From contig JAITIH010000276.1 in the NCBI GenBank assembly GCA_031279525.1, positions 1 to 5,307 on the forward strand: DNA of 5,307 bases. Direction: 5' to 3'. A program made the translations under genes and the position numbers. Every line of letters starts with the position of its first letter. Within the stretch, counting starts at the first letter, position 1. This document shows positions 1 to 4,920 of this stretch, one piece after another. The notes below the pieces were generated by a model that was given only the letters and a program-made list of their open reading frames with translations, was not told the origin of the DNA and made no database searches. This stretch comes from Deltaproteobacteria bacterium. GTDB lineage: Bacteria; Desulfobacterota; Desulfarculia; Adiutricales; Adiutricaceae.

Positions 1-1
1 C

Positions 2-373
2 CGGTCGGACTTGGCGTTTGAGTCAGTGGGCCAGGTTTGGGTTTTAGAGATAAAATTAAACCATAACGTCACGGGAGACGAGGATCTGGCCGCGGAGGCC
101 TTAAAGCAAATCACGGACCTAAACTATGGCGGTCGATACCACAATCCCGTTTTATTAGGGTTGGTCGTGAACGGCCAAAAAAGGCTTATTACGTCTTGGA
201 AATGTCTGGGTGGGCTAGCTAGCGAGCCGGAAGGAATGGAGCCAAAGCCCGCCGCCCTTAGTCAAGCCCCTTACGGCCAGCGGCTAAATCGAGAGCCAAG
301 CCGAAGGCTAAAGCCACTTCCAAGCCTACGGCTAAAACGAACGCCCCCAAGGCGCTTTAAGAAAAATTTTTAA
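2..373 (+). CDS. 3' end of an AAA-ATPase-like / PD-(D/E)XK nuclease family protein (5' end outside window)
   Basis: This is the C-terminal end of a gene that begins left of the window. The frame is open from base 2, and its first residues read RSDL, followed 12 residues later by VWVLEIKL. That is the Asp ... Glu-x-Lys core of PD-(D/E)XK nucleases: Asp codon at 8-10, Glu at 47-49 and Lys at 53-55. The following helix (DLAAEALKQI), the motif YGGRY, the strand LLGLVVNG and the tryptophan at 197-199 match the C-terminal nuclease domain (PF08011 type) usually fused to an N-terminal AAA-ATPase-like domain in proteins of roughly 500-560 residues. The cellular role of that family is not established. 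A TTG at 11 could be taken as a start, but it lies inside the nuclease motif, so the gene is truncated rather than small. After the tryptophan there is an unusual basic extension of about 55 residues, discussed separately because its reading frame is suspect. Family call is confident; C-terminus is not. Confidence 0.8.
   Translation, partial: RSDLAFESVGQVWVLEIKLNHNVTGDEDLAAEALKQITDLNYGGRYHNPVLLGLVVNGQKRLITSWKCLGGLASEPEGMEPKPAALSQAPYGQRLNREPSRRLKPLPSLRLKRTPPRRFKKNF
265..360 (+). repeat. 24-bp tandem repeat coding a basic octapeptide tail
   Basis: GGCTAAA recurs at 282-288, 306-312 and 330-336, exactly 24 bp apart, and the second and third full units (289-312 and 313-336) agree at about 17 of 24 positions. 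A degenerate fourth unit ends at 360. Because 24 is a multiple of three, the repeat encodes an eight-residue unit in any frame. In the frame of the nuclease gene the units read like REPSRRLK and PLPSLRLK; in the frame one base earlier they read SRAKPKAK and ATSKPTAK, then end at a TAA at 358-360. Likely slippage-prone DNA coding a flexible basic tail. Confidence 0.6.
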
Positions 374-457
374 ATTTTTAAGCCCAAACAAAAATCCTAA
401 AATCCCCAAAGTTCTTCCGACGCGAAATTTTACCGTGAACCATCGCCTAACTGGCCT

Positions 458-477
458 TTTTAGGCTAAAGCCTAAAA
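458..477. repeat. Perfect inverted repeat, 8-bp arms
   Basis: TTTTAGGC at 458-465 and GCCTAAAA at 470-477 are exact reverse complements around a four-base loop TAAA. It lies about 85 bases after the stop of the nuclease-like gene. The arms are A/T at the base and G/C near the loop, the reverse of a standard intrinsic terminator, and no T-run follows on either strand, so a terminator role is doubtful. It could be a protein-binding site or a chance palindrome. Confidence 0.45.
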
Positions 478-508
478 CGTTCATGTTCAAGATTTAACGG
501 CCCAGCGC

Positions 509-738
509 ATGAAAGTTTTATCCTTAGGCCAAAAACCAGCGGTTGTTTTTTCGCGCGATGAGTGCGTTTATTACGGTTGGCGGTGGGACCAGAAAAGGTC
601 ACCGCCGTTTACGCCGAGTTCTTGGCGAATTCTCTGGCGAAAAAGCTAATCCCATCGCTCGAACTAAATCTTATTTTCGTGGCAAATCACGGAACTTTTA
701 ATTACATAAGGTTTATACGTTCTGTTATTGTTATTTAA
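509..738 (+). pseudogene. Possible remnant of a small hypothetical gene, broken by a frameshift
   Basis: From an ATG at 509 one frame reads a protein-like segment (beginning MKVLSLGQKPAVVF and containing DECVYYGWRWDQK) up to about 595, then runs to a stop at 647-649. The frame one base earlier is open from 562 to a TAA at 736-738 and takes over with EKVTAVYAEFLANSLAKKLI, using GC-ending codons (ACC, GCC, TAC, GAG, TTC) like the real genes here. Joined at about 590-600 the two halves would give a protein of roughly 75 residues with a hydrophobic end. No Shine-Dalgarno site precedes the ATG, and no family is recognised. The case rests only on composition and codon look, so this is a weak call; chance open frames are the main alternative. 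Confidence 0.2.
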
Positions 739-882
739 GACTAGATATTTATTTAAATCTTTAGCGGTTTAATTGTAAAATCTCTGGCTATTTGTTGAGT
801 TCGACTTCGGCGAAATAGTTATATCCAAAATTTATGTGGCTACCGTAAATAAGACTCGCGCGCGTTAAAAAATTTTTTTTAG

Positions 883-1020
883 CGTTACGACTTTCATAGA
901 AAAAAGGGGTGGCTGGCTTTTTGGGGGAAAATTTTGTCGCTGGCTAAATGGCCAAAAGGCCAAACGAAAATAGCCAAGAACGCCCCCCAGCTAGGCGGCG
1001 AAGTCGCTTATAACCTATAA
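883..1020 (+). pseudogene. Short coding-like stretch, possible 3' remnant of a gene
   Basis: The frame opens after a TAG at 880-882 and runs 45 codons to a TAA at 1018-1020. Its translation contains GWLAFWGKILSLAKW and then TKIAKNAPQLGGEVAYNL, which reads like a normal basic, helical protein end rather than random sequence. There is no plausible start codon with a ribosome binding site, and immediately upstream is the A/T homopolymer stretch at 867-880, so if it ever was a gene its 5' part is gone. No family is recognised with confidence; the alanine/glycine pattern at its end is only loosely like some phage-related proteins. The call is speculative. Confidence 0.15.
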
Positions 1021-1026
1021 AACCAA

Positions 1027-1060
1027 TCTATACAAACAGTTTAAGCTTAAACTATATAGA
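1027..1060. repeat. 16-bp perfect palindrome nested in a longer inverted repeat
   Basis: AGTTTAAGCTTAAACT at 1038-1053 is a perfect 16-bp palindrome. It is flanked by TCTATA at 1027-1032 and TATAGA at 1055-1060, which are also reverse complements, with unequal spacers of five bases and one base. The whole element is AT-rich and lies about 150 bp past the stop of the AmrB-family gene, inside the spacer. The symmetry fits a dimeric protein operator or a recombination or replication-related site; there is no nearby start codon to make a repressor role obvious. Confidence 0.5.
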
Positions 1061-1146
1061 TAATTACTAATATGACAATTAAAAAATTACTTTAGAAAAC
1101 ATAGTCAAACGCATCGAGTGGACCAACCACGCGGGTCGAGTAAATC

Positions 1147-1168
1147 AAGCCATAAGGTCGAATGGCTT
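1147..1168 (-). terminator. Hairpin past the amrB stop, weak terminator candidate
   Basis: AAGCCAT at 1147-1153 and ATGGCTT at 1162-1168 pair perfectly around an eight-base loop, and TCA/TGA can extend the stem past one bulged base. It lies 45-66 bases after the stop of the minus-strand AmrB-family gene, where its terminator would be expected. On the minus strand it is followed by GATTTAC, not a real T-run, so the intrinsic-terminator reading is weak. Confidence 0.25.
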
Positions 1169-1212
1169 TGACCAAGCGCCCTTGGGGGCGGACGGCCAAA
1201 AAGGGGAGCGAA

Positions 1213-2070
1213 TTAGAAGACCCGGACGAACTCCAATCCCGCGTAGCCAACGCTCTGAGGTCCGGGCATTATGTCGGAGGAGGCGTAGCTATCCACCTCT
1301 ATGGCTTTGGCCTTAAATAGGCTAGCCAGCTGGACCGCGGCCGCCGCGGCCCCGGCCGAGCAGGCGGCCTTTTTCTTCTGGCCGGCGGCGAGGGCTCGGC
1401 CTGGGTCCAGGGCCAAAACGGCCTCAATAAAGGCCCGGTCGTTTTGAAGCCGAAACTCCTCGCCCGGCTGGCCCGGGCCGGCCGGCGCGAACCCATAGGC
1501 CTGGCCGTAGTGGGTCAGATCGGTGGAGGCGACCACTAAAGCGGGTTCAGAGCGGTCGCGTAAAATGGCGTAAAGAGTCTCCCCCAAAAGCCCGGCCGCC
1601 GCCGCGGGCGGGACGCGCAAGGGCCAGAGCAGGGCTTCGGGAAAATAGAATTTCACTAAAGGCAGCAAGACCTCAATGGTGTTGTCGTTGGTCGACCCGG
1701 ACCAAACGAACTGGTTAAAGTTGGCCAAAAGGGCGTTTTGGGCGGGATCCAGGCGGAGCGGCCCGAGGGGCGTGTCCCAGGCCTCTTCCTCGTAAACGAC
1801 TAAGGGATCGCCCGGCCCTAAGTGGCCGCCCAAGACGACGACGAGCGTGGGGGGGTCGCCCTTATGGCTCTCGGCGGCCCTGGCCAGGACGCGGGCCGCT
1901 AGCTTTCCGGAAAAAACCCAGCCGGCGTGAGGGACGACGGCGGCCACCGTCCGCCCCTGGGGCCGTAGGGTAAGGCTTACGTAGTCGGACCAACTGGCGA
2001 TCGTTTTTTTGACGGCTGAGCTGGAATCCGGGTACCAACTCCCGGCTAACTGGGGCTCGCGAACTTTCAT
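1213..2070 (-). CDS. amrB: AmmeMemoRadiSam system protein B (MEMO1 / LigB-like family)
   Basis: This 285-residue protein has the usual length and motif order of the MEMO1 family, which shares the fold of class III extradiol dioxygenases (LigB). It opens with a version of the N-terminal signature (REPQLAGSWYP, 4-14), followed by VVPHAGWVFSG (45-55), GGHLG (81-85), WDTPLGPLRLD (98-108), TIEVLLPLVKF (131-141), ASTDLTHYG (181-189), AACSAG (235-240) and SYASSD...VGYAGL (261-279). His48, His83 and Cys237 correspond to the metal ligands of human MEMO1 (His49, His81, Cys244), and Asp184/His187 are conserved. In prokaryotes the family is often encoded with AMMECR1 (AmrA) and a radical-SAM protein (AmrS); its reaction is not firmly established. 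Neither partner is in this window. Start chosen at the ATG 2068-2070 because AGGAG (minus strand, 2081-2077) lies six bases upstream and the signature begins at residue 4. No signal peptide or membrane segment is seen, so it is probably cytoplasmic. A possible promoter lies just upstream. Confidence 0.9.
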   Translation of the reverse strand: MKVREPQLAGSWYPDSSSAVKKTIASWSDYVSLTLRPQGRTVAAVVPHAGWVFSGKLAARVLARAAESHKGDPPTLVVVLGGHLGPGDPLVVYEEEAWDTPLGPLRLDPAQNALLANFNQFVWSGSTNDNTIEVLLPLVKFYFPEALLWPLRVPPAAAAGLLGETLYAILRDRSEPALVVASTDLTHYGQAYGFAPAGPGQPGEEFRLQNDRAFIEAVLALDPGRALAAGQKKKAACSAGAAAAAVQLASLFKAKAIEVDSYASSDIMPGPQSVGYAGLEFVRVF

Positions 2071-2096
2071 GGGGCGCTCCTAACTCTTTTAGGGCG

Positions 2097-2125
2097 ATTT
2101 TACCGCAAATCCGCAAGTTTTTGAA
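2097..2125 (-). promoter_or_regulatory. Putative sigma-70 promoter of amrB
   Basis: On the minus strand TTCAAA (2125-2120, four of six matches to the -35 consensus) is followed after 17 bases by TAAAAT (2102-2097, five of six matches to the -10 consensus). Transcription would begin near 2090, giving a leader of about 20 bases that contains the AGGAG at 2081-2077 and leads straight to the amrB start codon. Spacing and position fit well, but the match is by eye. Confidence 0.4.
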
Positions 2126-2210
2126 CAGTTTAGTCGCCCCAGCGGGCCTTTACGCCCCTTAAGCGAAAGTCAAACCGCCCCCCGGCGAGGGCCATAGGGC
2201 CCATTTGGCT

Positions 2211-4145
2211 TTAAAAGTCAAAGTTGTCGTCGTCGTCCATGGGGATGGCTTTCGAGTCTTTTTTGCCCGAGGCGGGCTTTTTCATGGGCAAAGACCGCGA
2301 GGTCGGCCGAGACGACGGCTGTTTACGCGGGGTGGCCACGGCTTTTTGGCCAAAGACCATGGCCGAAATCTCCTCCAGGCCAGTGGTCAGCTTATTGGAT
2401 TGCTCGGAAAGGTTGGAGGCCGCGCTAGCCGATTCCTCGGCCGAGGCGGCGTTGCTCTGGGTGACCTTGTCCATGTGGGTCATGGCCGTGGTGATCTGGC
2501 CAATGCCTTGGGACTGCTCCTTGGAAGCCTCGGCCACCTCGGAGACTAGCTGGGCCACCTTGGACGAGGTGCCCGAGACGGTCTTAAAATTGGCGGAGGT
2601 CGAGTTGACCATGTCCGAGCCGGATTTTATGTTGTTAATGGTGGTGGCGATCAGGTCGGCCGTGTTTTTGGCCGCCTCGGCGCTGCGGATGGCCAGATTC
2701 CGGACCTCGTCGGCCACCACCGCGAAACCGGCCCCGGCCTCGCCGGCCCTGGCGGCCTCCACGGCCGCGTTTAAGGCCAAGAGGTTGGTTTGGAAGGCTA
2801 TCTCGTCGATGGTTTTAATGATTTTCCCGATCTCGTTGCCGCTGGTGGCGATGTGATCCATGGCCTGGATGACGTTGGCCATGGAACTTTCGGCCTTGGC
2901 CACGGCCTCGGTGGCCTGGCTCATCAGCCCGTTGGCTTCCACGGCGTTGTCGGCGTTCCTTTTAGTCATGGACGAAAGCTGCTCTAAGGCCGCGCTGGTC
3001 TCCTCCAAAGAGGCGGCGTTTTCCGTGGCCCCTTCGGCTAAGGTGTTGGAGGCCGAAGACAACTCCCGGGAGGCGACGTCCACTTCCTGGGCCCCTTCGT
3101 AAAGGACGTTAATGACGTGGCCAATGGGTTTAGTAACGCTCCGAGTCAATATTAAGGATAAAGCCACGCTTAAAAGCATGGCCCCGCTCACGCCAAAAAT
3201 CAGGAGGTAAATGGCGCGGTCAAGGTCGCCTAAGGTGTCGCTCGCGAAATCTAAGGTCATGAGGCTCGTGGCCTCGCTTAGGCCCTCGCCCGCGGCGAGC
3301 AGGGTGTTTCTCGCGATCCTTCTCTTGACCTTGTCGTCGTTGGCGGCGGCCATGACCGTTTTCATGTCTTTAATGTCAGACTCGCAGAGCTTGGCGTCGG
3401 CGATGATCCGCTCCAAGATCGGCTTTTGGGATTGGGCGTTAGGGTGTTTGGCGATGGAGTTGGCTTCGGAGCCGAGGGTAGCCAGGACTTCGAGGGCTTT
3501 ATCGAAAAGCTGCGGGTCTTGGGCTTCGGTAGCCCGTAACATGTTGATTAAAACATCGGAGACAATGACTTCGAGAGCGTAGGCGCCCTCCACAAGGCCG
3601 AAGTTGGCCACGATGGAGCTGGGGTCGTCGTCTCTTTTAACGGCGGAGCTCATTAAGTCGCTCATGGACTTACGATAATTAAGAATCTGCGTGGAAAGGT
3701 CTTCGTAGGATTTGGTGAGGTTCATCCTGGCGTCATTGAGGGCGCCCATCCGCTCCGGTATTCGCAATACGTAATTTCTGAATTCGGAGTAATGCCCCTC
3801 GGTCCCCTCGGCGTCGGTTTTGGATTTTGGATATTTATCGAAAGTCCCAATCTTGACCAGCTGCTTAAGATTGGCGAAATGGGCGTCGAGTTTGTTGGAA
3901 AGGGTTAGGACGTTGTCCAAATTCTCTTTCGTGTTACTGGCGCGATATTCGGCGACGTAAAAGGCCTCCATAACTAGGGAATACCGTAACTCGCTGACAA
4001 AGTCGTTGGCGGGCATTATCGTAGCCCGCAGTTTGTTGGTGTCCTTGTTGACTCCCAACAAGACGATGATGACGATAGCGCCGACCAATATAAAAATAGC
4101 ACTGACCGCCATGAACCCCAGAATTATCTTAGACCCAAGTTTCAT
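2211..4145 (-). CDS. Methyl-accepting chemotaxis protein, transmembrane, large helical periplasmic domain
   Basis: A complete 644-residue chemoreceptor that would sense a periplasmic ligand and control the kinase CheA through CheW. TM1 is about residues 7-31, a periplasmic domain spans about 32-310, TM2 is about 311-334, and the signalling hairpin runs to about 598. The sensor region is largely helical and about 280 residues long, a size that fits the helical bimodular (HBM) type, though this is inferred from length and pattern only. The hairpin tip is canonical: [19 protein letters not shown] at 451-469 and [13 protein letters not shown] at 473-485. Counting from tip Glu469, likely methylation sites Glu375, Glu382, Gln389 and Glu571 fall in the same register as those of E. 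coli Tsr (36-heptad class). A full HAMP domain appears absent. The tail is a basic Pro/Ser/Lys linker (604-634) ending in MDDDDNFDF, perhaps a docking tail like the NWETF of E. coli receptors. The start ATG at 4145-4143 has AGGAG six bases upstream (4156-4152). No other che gene is in the window. Confidence 0.95.
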   Translation of the reverse strand: MKLGSKIILGFMAVSAIFILVGAIVIIVLLGVNKDTNKLRATIMPANDFVSELRYSLVMEAFYVAEYRASNTKENLDNVLTLSNKLDAHFANLKQLVKIGTFDKYPKSKTDAEGTEGHYSEFRNYVLRIPERMGALNDARMNLTKSYEDLSTQILNYRKSMSDLMSSAVKRDDDPSSIVANFGLVEGAYALEVIVSDVLINMLRATEAQDPQLFDKALEVLATLGSEANSIAKHPNAQSQKPILERIIADAKLCESDIKDMKTVMAAANDDKVKRRIARNTLLAAGEGLSEATSLMTLDFASDTLGDLDRAIYLLIFGVSGAMLLSVALSLILTRSVTKPIGHVINVLYEGAQEVDVASRELSSASNTLAEGATENAASLEETSAALEQLSSMTKRNADNAVEANGLMSQATEAVAKAESSMANVIQAMDHIATSGNEIGKIIKTIDEIAFQTNLLALNAAVEAARAGEAGAGFAVVADEVRNLAIRSAEAAKNTADLIATTINNIKSGSDMVNSTSANFKTVSGTSSKVAQLVSEVAEASKEQSQGIGQITTAMTHMDKVTQSNAASAEESASAASNLSEQSNKLTTGLEEISAMVFGQKAVATPRKQPSSRPTSRSLPMKKPASGKKDSKAIPMDDDDNFDF

Positions 4146-4400
4146 TGAACGCTCCTATTCGCGCCTCGTTATCTCGGTCCCCTATATGCTCAACGCAGCC
4201 GCCAAAAATGGCTTCAATTCGTTATTTCCGCGAAAAGGGGCGACCGCCTTAGGTTCTTCGATTTTTGAACCAATATAAGGAAAAGGCGCCGTCTGCCTGG
4301 AAGTGGGCCATCCATTGGCCGACTGGGGAAAAAAGGATATTTCACCCTTAAGCGATCGCCCCGTCGCCATAAGCGTTTAAGCTAAAGGCGCGGGTTAACC
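4146..4400 (-). other. Upstream region of the chemoreceptor gene, no clear promoter
   Basis: The only certain element is the Shine-Dalgarno AGGAG at 4156-4152. A minus-strand frame of 62 codons (4370-4182) lies just upstream of the receptor but has no Shine-Dalgarno site and no recognisable family, so it is not called a gene. GGTTC at 4252-4256 and GAACC at 4267-4271 form a small inverted repeat with a ten-base gap. I could not find a convincing -35/-10 pair close to the receptor; a sigma-54-like match near 4225 lacks the invariant GC of the -12 box. Confidence 0.4.
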
Positions 4401-4409
4401 ATAAGGAAA

Positions 4410-4440
4410 TACCCTTCCAGTCGACTGGAGGCGAAGGGTA
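4410..4440 (-). terminator. Strong hairpin with nested palindrome, possible terminator
   Basis: TACCCTTC (4410-4417) and GAAGGGTA (4433-4440) are perfect reverse complements. Between them the 12-bp palindrome CCAGTCGACTGG (4417-4428) can form an inner stem, leaving a small bulge at 4429-4433. On the minus strand the stem is followed by TTTCCTTATGG, a weak T-rich stretch, so a terminator for the candidate RNA is possible; an operator for a dimeric regulator is an equal alternative. Confidence 0.35.
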
Positions 4441-4550
4441 GGTGGTCAGGGAAATGATCGCGGGGACGATCCGGCGGTCGGGCCTAAATCGTCGCCGGCC
4501 AAAAGGCTAGCGATTCAACGTTGGCCGCCAGTCGGCGAAGGTAGGTTGTC
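4417..4550. repeat. Imperfect direct repeat, two copies about 110 bp apart
   Basis: CCAGTC followed by GGCGAAGG, then TAGGTGGTC or TAGGTTGTC, occurs at 4417-4447 and 4528-4550. The first copy carries an extra GACTGGA after CCAGTC (creating the palindrome there) and one extra G; apart from these gaps the copies differ at a single base. GTCGGCGAA is also repeated at 4531-4539 and 4548-4556. No further copy was found in the window. Confidence 0.5.
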
Positions 4551-4634
4551 GGCGAACGGACCACCTGGGCTATTTAACCCAGTCATCGAAGGACTCGCGC
4601 CCGCCTGACGACCGGGAGGCAATTCTCTATAACG

Positions 4635-4664
4635 ATTCTCTCAAATACAACTATAAAATGTCAA
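4635..4664 (-). promoter_or_regulatory. Putative sigma-70 promoter reading toward the chemoreceptor gene
   Basis: On the minus strand TTGACA (4664-4659), a perfect -35 consensus, is followed after 18 bases by GAGAAT (4640-4635), a four-of-six match to the -10 consensus. A start near 4628 would transcribe the structured island and, if not terminated, reach the receptor start codon after about 480 bases. The surrounding sequence is AT-rich, as expected of a promoter. The weak -10 box is the main doubt. Confidence 0.4.
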
Positions 4665-4815
4665 CATGCAAAATTGGAACGCCCGTGCGCCGATTAAGGC
4701 GCTCTAGCGATATTATCGGCTAAATCGCCGAATTAACCGTCTTATCCGTTAAAAAAATGAGAAATTTCCTAAGGGATCGCGGAACGAAAAATCGAGAAAC
4801 TTTTAGAAAAATTTT

Positions 4816-4837
4816 CGCGCCGCCGGCGCGCGCGCCG
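4816..4837. repeat. Overlapping GC palindromes flanked by T-runs
   Basis: CGCGCC at 4816-4821 pairs with GGCGCG at 4825-4830 around a three-base loop, and CGGCGCGCGCGCCG at 4824-4837 is a perfect 14-bp palindrome, so two hairpins compete for the middle arm. The element sits in AT-rich sequence with TTTT on both sides (4812-4815 and 4838-4841). On the plus strand the second stem followed by TTTT resembles a short intrinsic terminator, but no gene in the window leads into it. Confidence 0.45.
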
Positions 4838-4891
4838 TTTTAAGGCCAAGGGGATTGGCTTTTTGGGGGATTTGAGGGGGAAAAAGATTAT

Positions 4892-4920
4892 TTTCGCGAT
4901 TTTCTTTTATTATCGCGAAA
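4892..4920. repeat. Perfect 9-bp inverted repeat with 11-base loop
   Basis: TTTCGCGAT at 4892-4900 and ATCGCGAAA at 4912-4920 are exact reverse complements separated by a T-rich loop of 11 bases. On the minus strand it is followed by ATAATCTTTTTCC, on the plus strand by TTTCGG. It could be a weak terminator for a minus-strand gene right of the window or a dimer-binding site; nothing nearby decides. Confidence 0.45.

Larger units (their letters stand above)
374..1212. other. 839-bp AT-rich spacer without a convincing intact gene
   Basis: This spacer separates two convergent genes. It is clearly more AT-rich than the genes, especially at 660-900 and 1010-1095, with homopolymer stretches such as six A followed by eight T at 867-880. 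No frame runs more than about 60 codons and no Shine-Dalgarno-like AGGAG precedes the possible starts. Within it are two short stretches whose translation looks protein-like (around 509-738 and 883-1020), two perfect inverted repeats (458-477 and 1038-1053) and a hairpin at 1147-1168. The mix suggests eroded sequence rather than a compact regulatory region. Confidence 0.6.
4401..4628 (-). ncRNA. Candidate structured RNA or structured leader of the chemoreceptor gene
   Basis: This GC-rich island sits in an otherwise AT-rich spacer and forms a set of compatible helices. On the minus strand AGGTGGTC (4566-4559) pairs with GACCACCT (4447-4440), closing a domain. Inside, 4531-4525 pairs with 4477-4471 (seven pairs, one G-U); this helix encloses a hairpin at 4513-4492 with TCGC/GCGA and GCC/GGC stems and a TTTT loop. 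GATCG/CGATC forms another hairpin at 4471-4456. Outside, CTGGG/CCCAG makes a hairpin at 4582-4565, and 4440-4410 forms a strong hairpin followed by TTTCCTTAT. A promoter-like pair precedes it (4664-4635). No RNase P, tmRNA, SRP or 6S signature is recognised. It could be a small RNA ending near 4401, or the first half of a leader of about 480 bases. Helices at shared ends overlap by one or two bases, so not all can be full length at once. GC-rich DNA folds readily by chance, hence modest confidence. Confidence 0.3.

Noticed and set aside
1299..1496. Minus-strand frame of 65 codons inside amrB
   Set aside because: It is an out-of-frame reading of the AmrB-family gene, with an Arg/Pro-rich translation typical of shifted GC-rich DNA.
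1862..2116. Minus-strand frame of 84 codons overlapping the start of amrB
   Set aside because: Out of frame with a clear gene, without a ribosome binding site, and Arg/Pro-rich.
2189..2202. Hairpin GGGCC/GGCCC just after the chemoreceptor stop as its terminator
   Set aside because: The stem is only five pairs and is followed on the minus strand by TCGCCGG, with no T-run.
2205..3582. Long plus-strand frames opposite the chemoreceptor gene (for example 2224-2856 and 3211-3582)
   Set aside because: They are antisense shadows of a recognisable receptor; their translations are rich in Ala, Ser, Met and Leu, as expected from reading receptor helices backwards, and none resembles a family.
4215..4235. 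Sigma-54-type promoter upstream of the chemoreceptor
   Set aside because: TGGC and TTG are spaced correctly, but the -12 element reads TTGA instead of TTGC, losing the invariant GC.
4182..4370. 62-codon minus-strand frame directly upstream of the chemoreceptor
   Set aside because: No Shine-Dalgarno site although both real genes here have AGGAG at six bases, no recognisable family, and no coding-like bias. A small leader peptide cannot be excluded.
4405..4608. Plus-strand open frame of about 67 codons rich in Gly, Pro and Arg
   Set aside because: It has no ATG or GTG start and no ribosome binding site, and it coincides with the structured GC-rich island, where stop codons are rare by composition.
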